Assembly (NCBI RefSeq): GCF_003477525.1
Contig: NZ_QUDO01000028.1
Location: forward strand, 1-50,927
DNA from: Ruminococcus sp. AF41-9
GTDB taxonomy: Bacteria; Bacillota; Clostridia; Lachnospirales; Lachnospiraceae
DNA length: 50,927 nt
Direction: 5' to 3'
Shown piece by piece: positions 34,929-43,511 of the stretch. The stretch's first letter is position 1; the number at the start of each line of letters is the position of its first letter. Position numbers and translations under genes: made by a program. A model generated the notes under the pieces. It did not search any database, was not told the origin of the DNA, and saw only the letters and a program-made list of their open reading frames with translations.

Positions 34929-35308
34929 TGGCTTACCTCCTCGAATTTTTATGAAGTTGATGCCACGTCTACTACATTCATTTATAAAGATTATTCTTAT
35001 GCCGCTCTATGAATAAAAGAGACATATGGTTTTGTTCAAAATATGTGAATATATTTCCGAGACATGCACAGGCATGATTTATTTAAGTATTGTTTATAAG
35101 GGTATTATATAAACGTAAGGCACCAAGTTATCTTTTGTAGGGTATATAGCTATAATACTTATAAGAACTTACAGTTCTATTATAAAAGATTTTGATGGAC
35201 TTTGCAAGGAAGAAGAAAATCGAATGTTCTCGAATTGTTATGATTTCGAATAAATTTTTATGATGCTATGCGAAACATATCGTAATACATATTGCAAAAT
35301 CTGACATA
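34929..35308. other. Intergenic leader, promoter but no gene
   Basis: About 380 nt of AT-rich sequence. Apart from the promoter/dyad at 35164-35207 I see no gene or stable RNA. The minus-strand leader before the gene at 34928 would be about 240 nt. Confidence 0.5.
35164..35207 (-). promoter_or_regulatory. Minus-strand promoter with a palindrome at the start point
   Basis: Read on the minus strand, TTGCAA (35207-35202) and TATAAT (35184-35179) are 17 bp apart. AGAACTGTAAGTTCT, a 6-bp dyad, follows immediately at 35178-35164, where a repressor would block start. The XRE regulator next door is the obvious candidate, by position only. Confidence 0.55.
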
Positions 35309-35593
35309 TTATTGCTTTTCAGAAGAATTTTCAGCAGGAATATATTCGATCAGATCATGCAGATCGCAGTCGAGGACATAGCATAAACGTTTCAGTATAT
35401 CAATATCAAGTCGCTGGATTTTATTATCTCTATAGTTTCTTAACTGAGTACGCTGCATTTCAGCTCTGAAGGACAATTGATTCAGAGAAATATTGCGTTC
35501 TTCTAATAGTTCTTTCAAATGAATCCTGATTTCACCATAGTCACTAGAATTAACAGGAAGCTGGCGTAAAGGGTTTTCTTTTTTTACTCTCAT
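35309..35593 (-). CDS. XRE/Cro-type helix-turn-helix transcription regulator
   Basis: A 94-residue DNA-binding protein. The HTH is in IRIHLKELLEERNISLNQLSFRAEMQRTQLRNYRDNKIQRLDIDILKRLCYVLDCDLHDLIEYIP, given here in consecutive conserved pieces: residues about 22-85 hold the five-helix Cro/C1 fold, with recognition helix near RTQLRNYRD. The ATG follows AAGGAGGTAG. It is divergent from the GTPase operon, 123 nt away. It may control itself, the GTPases and the minus-strand promoter near 35180. Confidence 0.85.
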   Translation of the reverse strand: MRVKKENPLRQLPVNSSDYGEIRIHLKELLEERNISLNQLSFRAEMQRTQLRNYRDNKIQRLDIDILKRLCYVLDCDLHDLIEYIPAENSSEKQ

Positions 35594-35716
35594 TAAATGG
35601 CTACCTCCTTATATTCTGATTATATTTTTATTATCAGTATATTGTAAGAGGTATTAAAGAGTGGTATATTTATATATGGGTATATAAATGCTCAATAAAA
35701 CTATTGTGGAGGACGT

Positions 35717-36822
35717 ATGATGAATAAATTTGAAGAGAACATTAATGCAGCATGGAAAAAATATCAGTCGGAAAAGAAAGATGAATTGTATCCGAATATA
35801 ATGCTTTTAGGAATAAGTGGTGCGGGTAAATCTAGTTTAATTAATTCTGTTTTTAAAAGAAATCTGGCAGATGTTTCAAATGTAAAACCAGAGACACAAG
35901 GATTTGATAATATATATTATGGACAGAAATATGGGTTAAGTGTCAATTTGATAGACACTGCTGGATATGAGATGAATCAGGGAGATACATATGGAAATAC
36001 TGTGAATGAGACATTGAAAAATGGCGTCAGGAATGAGAAAATTCACATTATCTGGTACTGTATTTCAATTGCTAATGAACGTATAGAAGATATGGATATA
36101 AAAATTTTAAAAGATATTAGTAATAATGCTCAAATACGAAATAGAGTATGTGTGGTATTTACAAAATGTGATTTGGATAGTGAAAATGGTGAAAAAGCAA
36201 CTATATTACAGAAAATAATACAAGATAAAGTACGATATGATTTGCCTTGTTTTGAAACATGCAATGATTCTAGTTTGGAGTTAGATATACAGAAACTGAT
36301 AAAATGGTCAGCATATCAAATCGATGATAAAGATCTAAGAGAGAAATTTATTGCATCACAGATGCACGATTTAGAGGCTAAAAACGACAGGCAGATGAAG
36401 CAATAACAGCTGCTACAGCTGCTTCAGCACTTGCAGCAGCGACTCCAATTCCGTTTTCTGATGCCGCAATATTAGTACCTATACAGGTAGCTATGGTTGG
36501 AAGAATAATTGATTTATATGGAGTAAGTGATTTGGCAAGCATTTCAAAAGGAATAATAGGAAATGTTGTGATTTCACAAATTGGAAAAAGTATATCAGCA
36601 AGTATTTTGAAAATGATACCAATTGTTGGACAGATTGTTGGAAGTATAGTTAATGCGGGAGTGGCAGCTTCAATAACTGGAATATTGGGAACTGCAATAT
36701 CAAGAATTTGTTATACGAATGTAAAAAAATATATGAATGGTGAATCAGTAGATTGGACTATGGCCTTTTCAGCCGATATGATAAAAAGGGCAATGCAGGT
36801 AGCACAAGATAATATCAAATAG
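35717..36822 (+). pseudogene. Era/dynamin-like P-loop GTPase with hydrophobic C-terminal domain, frameshifted
   Basis: The G domain occupies the first 230 residues: G1 GISGAGKSS (32-40), G3 DTAG (81-84) and G4 TKCD (150-153). The frame stops at 36404. In another frame, from about 36395 to 36822, follows DEAITAATAASALAAATPIP, FSDAAILVPIQVAMVGRIID and a Gly/Ala-rich hydrophobic region (IPIVGQIVGSIVNAGVAASI). Its order resembles the DUF697-like membrane-associated ends of small GTPases. One lost base near 36390-36397 (AGGCAGATG) explains the split; repaired, about 368 residues. First gene after a good ribosome site, followed 21 nt later by a second GTPase. Confidence 0.75.
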
Positions 36823-36843
36823 GGTCAATAGAGGGAAAATCAG

Positions 36844-38016
36844 ATGAATAAATATGCAAATATAATGTTATTAGGAAGAACTGGAGTGGGAAAATCTTCA
36901 TTTATTAATTATCTTATAGGAAAGGATGTATGTAAAGCGGCAACTGGGATGCCTGTTACGCAAGGGTTTGCAACATATACATATAATACAGGCAAAATTC
37001 CATTGAGAATTTATGATTCAAAAGGTCTTGAAGTAGAAAACTATTCCAATCAAAAAGAAGAGATAATTAAATTTATAAAAACGAAATGTAATGATGCCGA
37101 TGTTTTTAATTGGTTGCACACTATATTTTATTGCATTAACTTAGGAGGAAGACGGTTAGATCCGGGAGAAATAGAGTTTATTAAATCAATAAAAGGAAAT
37201 ATCGCACAAAATGTTCATATCATTATAACTCATTGTAAAGAAAATCAAAGTGCTTCAAAGGGAACACCGGAACATGCGATGGAAGAATATTTAAGATCTA
37301 ACTTTGGAAAAGAGATAAAAATATATTTTGTAAATTCTGTATCTGTAAAATTTAGAAATGGAACAGTAGTAAATCAATTCGGCAGAAAAAAGGTTTTAGA
37401 TGAAATATTTAAACTGTTATGGCGAGATATTTCATTAAAAATTTCAAATGACTATTCAGCAGAATTGCATAGTGGATATGTAAAAATATCTTACAGAATA
37501 AAAAATGCGCTTGAAGCAACAGTAGGACAAATAAATACTATGAAGGTATTTCAGGAAATATCTGGTAGTAGAGATGTTTGTTCGGAATGGGAGGATATTT
37601 TTGAAGATAAGGAGCAGGAATTGGATAGTCTTATTGATAATTTAAATGAAAATTATCAAAATAGAATAAAACCGTTGGCTGATTTTTATAATTCATATAG
37701 CGAATGTATGGGCTGTTATATACAGGCATATGATATTAGCGATTTTGGTACGTCGGAATTATTTGAAATTGATATTGATAGGATTTTGAATCAGTCGAAA
37801 CTGGGAAAATTTGTGGAAGAAATAGATAATATATCTGATGATGATATCTTTGGCATAATTGGAGGTGTGATAAAGGGGGGATATTATTTGGTTACAATAA
37901 GAAAAAGATTTCAGGAAATAATTGATGATATTTCATGGGAATTACAAAAGAGTGTACCAAGTGAAGAACAAATTCAAAAGGTGGTATATGAAAAATTAAT
38001 CGAACAAATGAGATAA
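36844..38016 (+). CDS. P-loop GTPase with long helical C-terminal region
   Basis: A 390-residue GTPase. G1 is LLGRTGVGKSSFINYL (residues 11-18 core), G3 DSKG (58-61) where DxxG is expected, and G4 THCK (129-132), a departure from N/TKxD that could alter base specificity. The C-terminal 200 residues are helical and acidic, with a predicted coiled coil in FEDKEQELDSLIDNLNENYQNRI and a short hydrophobic patch DIFGIIGGVIKGGYYLV near residue 345. Together with the GTPase before it, it looks like a two-protein G-protein module. No known family name can be given with certainty. Confidence 0.8.
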   Translation: MNKYANIMLLGRTGVGKSSFINYLIGKDVCKAATGMPVTQGFATYTYNTGKIPLRIYDSKGLEVENYSNQKEEIIKFIKTKCNDADVFNWLHTIFYCINLGGRRLDPGEIEFIKSIKGNIAQNVHIIITHCKENQSASKGTPEHAMEEYLRSNFGKEIKIYFVNSVSVKFRNGTVVNQFGRKKVLDEIFKLLWRDISLKISNDYSAELHSGYVKISYRIKNALEATVGQINTMKVFQEISGSRDVCSEWEDIFEDKEQELDSLIDNLNENYQNRIKPLADFYNSYSECMGCYIQAYDISDFGTSELFEIDIDRILNQSKLGKFVEEIDNISDDDIFGIIGGVIKGGYYLVTIRKRFQEIIDDISWELQKSVPSEEQIQKVVYEKLIEQMR

Positions 38017-38062
38017 TTTAGTATTATGATAAAGAATACTATTATACAAGGAGAAGGATGAA

Positions 38063-39424
38063 ATGAAGAAAAAAATTATCGGATTTTTTATGGCGGCAAT
38101 ATTGCTGGTCGGACAAAATGAAATGCTTGTTTGGGCTACAGATTTTGATACAGAACAGTCTGATTCCGGTGCAGGACAGGCAGATGATGAATCAATTATA
38201 ACTGGCTCATTACCAACAGACCCGGATGCATATTTGATTGCAGACAGCGCAACAAGAGCAATTTCTGCTGATGAAGTGGGATCTTTTGACAAGAGTTTGT
38301 TAAAAATGTCTATTAAAGAGATATATGCTCGGCGTGGGGTTCGATTTAGCGATGCAGATGTACAGGCATATTTTGCAGGTAAAAGCTGGTATGTGGGAAC
38401 CATAGATGAAGCAGATTTTAGTGATGATATGCTAAATAATGTGGAAAGGAAGAATATATCCATTTTAAATGAATGCATAGAAAATTATTCGGAAGATGCT
38501 TCCGGTGATAGTGAGTATGAAGACTTATATAATGCGAATACCATAGAAGATCTTGAGGATTATGTTGGAGAAAAGGTTATTTGCAGCGGAAGATTGATTG
38601 CTAATAATGTAAGTGCATTTTCTGTAGAAGTCTGGGGACCGCAAATGCCTTATGTTACAGTAAATTATGATCCAGATAAATATGATAAGACATTAGATAA
38701 TCAGGGGATATCAGAACATCCTATTTCTGTAACTGTATGGGGGACTTTGACAACCGGAGGAAATGCACCACAAATTGATATGGAACATATATTTATGGGC
38801 GGCAATGATTCAGGAAAGGCAAGTGCCAGATTAGTAGATTATGATTATTTCACAGGAGATTGGCCAGAAAATATAGGAGAAATTGTGAAATGTATTGGCA
38901 TTTTCAGAATGGATAGCAGATGGCAGGCATGGGACAGAAGTACTTCAGATCAGGAATTTTTGGAAAGTTTTTGTAATAGTCCTCAGGATGATCAAACATA
39001 TTTGTCTTCAGGAAATAAATTTGATTATTTAAATCTTTCATATGATTTTAGTGCAATAGGGGAAGTGTCTATTAATGGAATTACCACATCACAAAGTTTT
39101 GCTAATACACCGGTTGCAGTATACGGCAGCATGGTAAATACTGGGATTATGTGTGTAGAATACATAGAACCATTGCCAAAGAGCCAGTGGACTCCGGAAA
39201 TAGAAAGTATGAATGAAGTGACAGATATGATATTGTCTCAAAAAGATGAATATATAACAAATGATTTATTAGAGAATTGGGGGTTCCTTTTTGATGAGGA
39301 TGATTCATATGAAGAGGATGATCCTTACGAAGAGGATGATTCATATGAAGAGGATGATCCTTACGAAGAGGATGATTCATATGAAGAGGATGGTTCTTAC
39401 GGAGAGGATGATTCTTACGAATAA
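38063..39424 (+). CDS. Secreted YARHG-domain protein with acidic SYEEDD repeats
   Basis: A 453-residue exported protein. The signal peptide (MKKKIIGFFMAAILLVGQNE, cleavage near VWA) is followed by an acidic linker and a YARHG domain near residues 75-130 (MSIKEIYARRGVRFSDADVQAYFAGKSWYVG), usually extracellular and of unknown role. The middle 250 residues may hold two beta-rich domains (VICSGRLIANNVSAFSVEVWGP). The C-terminus is a run of DDSYEE/DDPYEE hexapeptides. It is 47 nt after the second GTPase and reads as the third gene of that operon; ribosome site AAGGAGAAGG. Confidence 0.75.
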   Translation: MKKKIIGFFMAAILLVGQNEMLVWATDFDTEQSDSGAGQADDESIITGSLPTDPDAYLIADSATRAISADEVGSFDKSLLKMSIKEIYARRGVRFSDADVQAYFAGKSWYVGTIDEADFSDDMLNNVERKNISILNECIENYSEDASGDSEYEDLYNANTIEDLEDYVGEKVICSGRLIANNVSAFSVEVWGPQMPYVTVNYDPDKYDKTLDNQGISEHPISVTVWGTLTTGGNAPQIDMEHIFMGGNDSGKASARLVDYDYFTGDWPENIGEIVKCIGIFRMDSRWQAWDRSTSDQEFLESFCNSPQDDQTYLSSGNKFDYLNLSYDFSAIGEVSINGITTSQSFANTPVAVYGSMVNTGIMCVEYIEPLPKSQWTPEIESMNEVTDMILSQKDEYITNDLLENWGFLFDEDDSYEEDDPYEEDDSYEEDDPYEEDDSYEEDGSYGEDDSYE

Positions 39425-39440
39425 GATGGTTCTTATGAAG
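39297..39440 (+). repeat. 18/36-bp tandem repeat in the 3' end of the YARHG gene
   Basis: Units of GAGGATGATTCATATGAA and GAGGATGATCCTTACGAA alternate about four times, then decay. The repeat pattern continues for about 16 bp past the stop codon (GATGGTTCTTATGAAGG), so the present TAA probably arose inside the array. Confidence 0.8.
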
Positions 39441-39479
39441 GATAATTCTTACAATGAAGATGATTGAAAAATAAATGAT

Positions 39480-39515
39480 ACCGGATTGAGCAGAATAGTT
39501 CAATCCGGTTTTTTC
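39480..39515 (+). terminator. Rho-independent terminator of the GTPase/YARHG operon
   Basis: ACCGGATTGA (39480-39489) pairs with TCAATCCGGT (39500-39509), then TTTTTT. The same stem sequence is reused at 40241-40273. Confidence 0.88.
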
Positions 39516-39579
39516 GTTGATTATTCTAAGGCAATCGGCTATAATACAACTATAGAAAGCAGGAAGGGAGCGTGAGAAC

Positions 39580-40122
39580 ATGGCTTTACCAAAAGAGCAT
39601 ACTTATACAATAGATGATATTTATGCACTTCCGGATGGCGAACGTGCAGAGCTGATTAATGGACAGATTTATTATATGGCACCACCGAGCAGAAAACATC
39701 AGGATTTATCCATGGAGCTTTCTGGTACTATCAGAGAGTATATACGTTCCCATAAAGGCAGTTGCAAGGTATATGCGGCTCCATTTGCAGTATATCTGGA
39801 TGAAACATCTGGTACCTATGTTGAACCGGATATTTCCGTTATTTGTGATAAGAATAAGTTGGATGAGCGGGGATGCAAAGGTGCTCCGGACTGGATTATC
39901 GAGATTGTTTCTCCATCCAGTAAGCAGCTTGATTATCTTGTAAAATTACTGAAATATCAGGCAACAGGTGTCAGGGAATACTGGATTGTAGATCCGATGA
40001 AGAATCGGACAATTGTATATAACTTTGAGCATAACAGTATTGATGAATATTCTTTTGAAGACACTGTACCGACAGCAATATACAAGGATTTGTCTATTGA
40101 TTTTAAAAATTTGGATTTATGA
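39580..40122 (+). CDS. Uma2 family (DUF820) restriction-endonuclease-like protein
   Basis: A 180-residue PD-(D/E)XK-fold protein of the Uma2/DUF820 family. YTIDDIYALPDGERAELINGQIYYMAPPS is followed by YVEPDISVICD near residue 84 and WIIEIVSPSSKQLDYLVKLLKYQATGVREYWIVDP near 105-139. The catalytic set is E (AELING), D (EPDISV) and E-x-(V)-S (IIEIVS). Uma2 proteins are frequent in gut Firmicutes and cyanobacteria; nuclease activity is assumed from the fold. GTG/ATG choice is clear: ATG at 39580 after AAGGGAG. Confidence 0.85.
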   Translation: MALPKEHTYTIDDIYALPDGERAELINGQIYYMAPPSRKHQDLSMELSGTIREYIRSHKGSCKVYAAPFAVYLDETSGTYVEPDISVICDKNKLDERGCKGAPDWIIEIVSPSSKQLDYLVKLLKYQATGVREYWIVDPMKNRTIVYNFEHNSIDEYSFEDTVPTAIYKDLSIDFKNLDL

Positions 40123-40233
40123 GCATTATGACAGATTGCAATAATGCTTACCTAAGTTAGATGCACATGAAAATAATGACCAGAGAGACATGTTATCTTT
40201 CTGGCTGTATTATATGAAAATATCAACAATAAA

Positions 40234-40277
40234 AAAATGATACCGGATTGAGCGTATAAAACTCAATCCGGTATTTT
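40234..40277. terminator. Bidirectional terminator between Uma2 and HTH genes
   Basis: TACCGGATTGAG (40241-40252) and CTCAATCCGGTA (40262-40273) form the stem, with AAAAAAA before it (U-run for the minus strand) and ATTTT after it. The neighbouring genes converge here. Confidence 0.8.
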
Positions 40278-40286
40278 GCGTTAATA

Positions 40287-40508
40287 TTATAGTCCTGATG
40301 CTTCTCTGATATAAGCTTCTAATGCCATCTTACTGATCTTCCAGGTAGATCCCATTCGGAATCCTTTAATAGTTCCCTTGTTAAGTAATTCATAAATACG
40401 GTTCTTGCCGACACCGAGAAATGCAGCAACTTCAGCAACAGTCATAATGTCTATTGGATCACTGCAGGAATCAGATGTGCTTTTATAAAATGAAAATGAA
40501 TTTGTCAA
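40287..40508 (-). CDS. Excisionase-like HTH_17 DNA-binding protein
   Basis: A 73-residue protein with a MerR-like winged helix: IMTVAEVAAFLGVGKNRIYELLNKGTIKGF and GSTWKISKMALEAYI, spanning residues about 21-68. This domain (HTH_17) is found in excisionases and small regulators of integrative elements. The start is a TTG at 40508, eight nt after GGGAGGA. It diverges from the primase-helicase gene, leaving a 350-nt intergenic region with an inverted repeat. No integrase is in the window, so excisionase function is unproven. Confidence 0.75.
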   Translation of the reverse strand: MTNSFSFYKSTSDSCSDPIDIMTVAEVAAFLGVGKNRIYELLNKGTIKGFRMGSTWKISKMALEAYIREASGL

Positions 40509-40698
40509 GATTTCGTCCTCCCTTATTTTCTGATATTTTTTATGAATATGTTTCTTGGTTATATATTTTTTACATTTATAGAAAAAAACACAGAGCTAAA
40601 CAAAGCTGTAAAAAATATAACAAATAAATGTACAAATATTGAACGTTTTTTAGAGTAAGAGAAAGCTAATCAATACAATTATGGATTTTGAGAGAGTG

Positions 40699-40780
40699 TG
40701 GCAAAGAAAAAACGACGTGTAAAGGTTATAATCGTATATATATAAATCAATAAATTTACACTATCGTCATTTTTTTGCCA
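40699..40780. repeat. 25-bp inverted repeat around an AT-rich core, before the primase-helicase
   Basis: TGGCAAAGAAAAAACGACGT with TGTAAA at 40699-40723 pairs, with a few mismatches, with TTTACACTATCGTC and ATTTTTTTGCCA at 40755-40780. The core of about 30 bp is A+T only except four bases. It could be a replication origin or regulatory site for the replication gene, or a strong terminator of the divergent transcript. The rest of 40509-40859 shows nothing else. Confidence 0.6.
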
Positions 40781-40859
40781 TTTTAGTATCTCAGAGAACG
40801 TAATTTGCAGTGATGAAAGAAATATTGAGTGCATTTATTGGGAAAAAGAGGTAAAAAAT

Positions 40860-43457
40860 ATGAGAAAATACCAGATTAATATTGATCCTGAGCAGGTAAA
40901 CGAAAAACCTGGAAAAAACGACCCTGTATTTGCTGTTATTAGTAATCGAGTTGCGAGGCATAGAGAAAATCTTTCTATGAGTAAAATTATACATGAAATC
41001 GGAGAAAACGGAAGAGCATTTACCAGAGCCCTTGTGAAAGATGGTATAAGAGACAAGGATCACTTTGAAAAACAGATATTTTTGGTATTGGATTTTGATG
41101 AAAATCCCAACTATAAAAAAATCAAGAAAAGACTAAAAAAATATGGTATTCCATTTACATTTACATACAAATCTTTGAGAAACAGCGACGAAAATCCTAA
41201 ATTTCGAGCTGTTTTTGTTTTAGATGACTGGATTAGAGAGCCAGCACTTGCAGATGTGTTGAACAATCTGCTTTTGGAAATGTTTAACGATGAAAAAGTA
41301 GATGGTAAAGAGCTACTGGCAGATCAAAACTGTAAAGAACTTGCACGAATGTTTCTTGGTGGGAAAGGAATAATTGAAAAACATTCATGTGCCAGAGTAA
41401 CTGTTAAGGATGTAGTGGATGGGTTTCATAGATATTATAAAGATAAAAAGAGAGAGAATTATACTAAAAGATTAAAGACACTTGCAAAAAGTCTTGGCGT
41501 TGAAGTTATTAATAACCGTCTTGGGATTTTTGAAGAAAAGTATGTAGATGATTCTTTGAAAGACCGGAAAATGATTAGAGATGGCAATAACGTGATGTTT
41601 CCTGTAGAAAAACAGAAGAAAAAGAAAGAGGGAGAAGAACAAGCTCACATAAAAAAATTACCATCAGTATTGCCGAATATTACTAAAGATACATTAAAAG
41701 AAGCTTGCCCTTTATTTAAAGAGTATAGTAAAGAAGAAAGAAAACTGGATCATATGGAAAGATATGTTCTGGCTACGAATCTCAGATATATAAAAGGTGG
41801 AAAAAGCTGGTTTTTTGAACATTTACAAAAAAATAAGAAGAAGTGGGAATATGACTGGGAAACATACATAAAAGTTCATCCACCTGTGAAATGCAGTAAA
41901 GGATGTCCTTATGCAGATATATGTGGATGTACGACTATTTACTCTAATTTAAGCTCAAAAATCAGAAAACTTTCCAGTCTTGATGCCTATTTGCCATTGA
42001 AAGGGAGTCAGGAACAGTTAAAAATATGCTTACAGGAAGCGGTAGATGCGAAGGATGAGAATATTTATGTAATTAAAGCTCAAACTGCACTTGGAAAAAC
42101 GGAAGCTTACTGTAATCTTATACAGGAAAGACCAGACAAGCAGTTTATCATTGCAGTTCCAACTTGCAAACTGCAGGCAGAAATAGTCCAGAGGCTTAAG
42201 GGAAAAGGTATTGAGTGTACATGGACAGAGAGTGTTTACGAAAATATTAAAAAACTTGATCTGCCGGATTTGGAAGCTATGGTGAAAAAGCTATATGATG
42301 ATGGATTTGGTCGATTTGTAGTAAAACAGATTCGGGAATATAAAACGAAAAATTATGATAAATTAACAGAATATCAGCGTCAGAACTTGAACCGTTTGAC
42401 AGGAAAAAAGCAGGAGCTAGAACAATCACGGTGTATTGTGACAACTCATGCCTATTTTCAGATGATGAAGTTAGATACATTGGATAGTTATGAAATCATT
42501 ATTGATGAAGATTTTCTTGTGACATTGTTTAAAAGAAATTGGTCACTTTCTTTGGAAGATGTAAAAACAATTATTACAAAGAGAATACTTTCACTACGTA
42601 ATACTGAAAAACTAAAACAGATTCTGGATATGAAAGATCAGGAGACTCAAAAAATTACATTTGTGAAACCCAATAAATATGAGCTGGAAAAGCTCTATGA
42701 GAGAACAAATGAGATTAATGGACCACTGCCGCTGCTTCTGGAAAGCTCATGTGTAGTTATGGATCGTGTACATGAGGAAATCATGTTCTGTGAAAAATTT
42801 GAACTTCCTCCGAGAAAAATGATTATTTTATCGGCTTCTGTTAATGAAAAATTATATGAAGATGTATCTGGCGGAGGTGAGAGAGTACGCTTTAGGAACA
42901 TTCCAGAAGTAAAATATAAAGGACATGTTATCCAGTATACAGCGCATACTATGAGCCGGAAGTGCATAAAAACTGCAGGTACTGAAAAAGTTCAGCAGAA
43001 GATTAAAGAAATTGCAGGAGATGTGCCTGTTATATCTTTTAAGATGATAGATACTGATCTGGATATCCATTTTGGCAAGACAGAAGGCTTTGACAATCTG
43101 AAAGGTAAAGATATTGCAATTGTGGGTACACCGCATAACAGACCTGCTCTATATAAGTTGTTGGGTGAAGCACTGGGTTATAATACTGCAGGAAACATCA
43201 CCAATCATAGAGTAGAGCGAAATAATTACGAATTTCGCATCATGACGTTTGCTGATAAATCCATGCGGAATCTCCAGTTATTCCTTATCGAAACAGAACT
43301 GGAACAGGCTATTGGAAGAGCAAGAGTATTAAGAGAGGACTGTACAGTTTATGTGTTTTCTAATTATCCCTGCAAGCAGGCAGAACTGAATATGGAGCCT
43401 TATCTTAACATTACAGCGGAAGAAGAAAGCGAAGATGAGGAGGAGATTAAAGAATAA
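40860..43457 (+). CDS. Primase-helicase-like replication protein (mobile element)
   Basis: An 865-residue multidomain protein. Residues about 70-175 resemble an archaeo-eukaryotic-type primase core (FLVLDFDENPNYKKIKKRL, FTYKSLRNSDENPKFRAVFVL, CKELARMFLGGKG). A cysteine cluster CSKGCPYADICGC is near residue 343. The C-terminal half is a superfamily 2-type helicase: Walker A AQTALGKTEAY near 407, Walker B IIDEDF near 546, SAS motif IILSASVNEKL near 660 and motif VI QAIGRARV near 815. Such fusions replicate plasmids, phage satellites or integrative elements. There is no partner replication gene here. Assignment rests on motifs, so the exact family is open. Confidence 0.72.
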   Translation: MRKYQINIDPEQVNEKPGKNDPVFAVISNRVARHRENLSMSKIIHEIGENGRAFTRALVKDGIRDKDHFEKQIFLVLDFDENPNYKKIKKRLKKYGIPFTFTYKSLRNSDENPKFRAVFVLDDWIREPALADVLNNLLLEMFNDEKVDGKELLADQNCKELARMFLGGKGIIEKHSCARVTVKDVVDGFHRYYKDKKRENYTKRLKTLAKSLGVEVINNRLGIFEEKYVDDSLKDRKMIRDGNNVMFPVEKQKKKKEGEEQAHIKKLPSVLPNITKDTLKEACPLFKEYSKEERKLDHMERYVLATNLRYIKGGKSWFFEHLQKNKKKWEYDWETYIKVHPPVKCSKGCPYADICGCTTIYSNLSSKIRKLSSLDAYLPLKGSQEQLKICLQEAVDAKDENIYVIKAQTALGKTEAYCNLIQERPDKQFIIAVPTCKLQAEIVQRLKGKGIECTWTESVYENIKKLDLPDLEAMVKKLYDDGFGRFVVKQIREYKTKNYDKLTEYQRQNLNRLTGKKQELEQSRCIVTTHAYFQMMKLDTLDSYEIIIDEDFLVTLFKRNWSLSLEDVKTIITKRILSLRNTEKLKQILDMKDQETQKITFVKPNKYELEKLYERTNEINGPLPLLLESSCVVMDRVHEEIMFCEKFELPPRKMIILSASVNEKLYEDVSGGGERVRFRNIPEVKYKGHVIQYTAHTMSRKCIKTAGTEKVQQKIKEIAGDVPVISFKMIDTDLDIHFGKTEGFDNLKGKDIAIVGTPHNRPALYKLLGEALGYNTAGNITNHRVERNNYEFRIMTFADKSMRNLQLFLIETELEQAIGRARVLREDCTVYVFSNYPCKQAELNMEPYLNITAEEESEDEEEIKE

Positions 43458-43482
43458 CAAGAGAGTAACATATATATGACGG

Positions 43483-43508
43483 AAGCTTCTGAAAGCTAAC
43501 AGAAGCTT
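43483..43508 (+). terminator. Hairpin after the primase-helicase gene
   Basis: AAGCTTCTG (43483-43491) and CAGAAGCTT (43500-43508) form a 9-bp stem 25 nt after the stop. A T-run appears only 15 nt later, so it is a weak terminator. Confidence 0.5.
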
Positions 43509-43511
43509 TCG

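Noticed and set aside
39147..39581. His/Leu-rich minus-strand frame opposite the YARHG repeats
   Set aside because: It is the reverse reading of the SYEEDD repeat and crosses a terminator.
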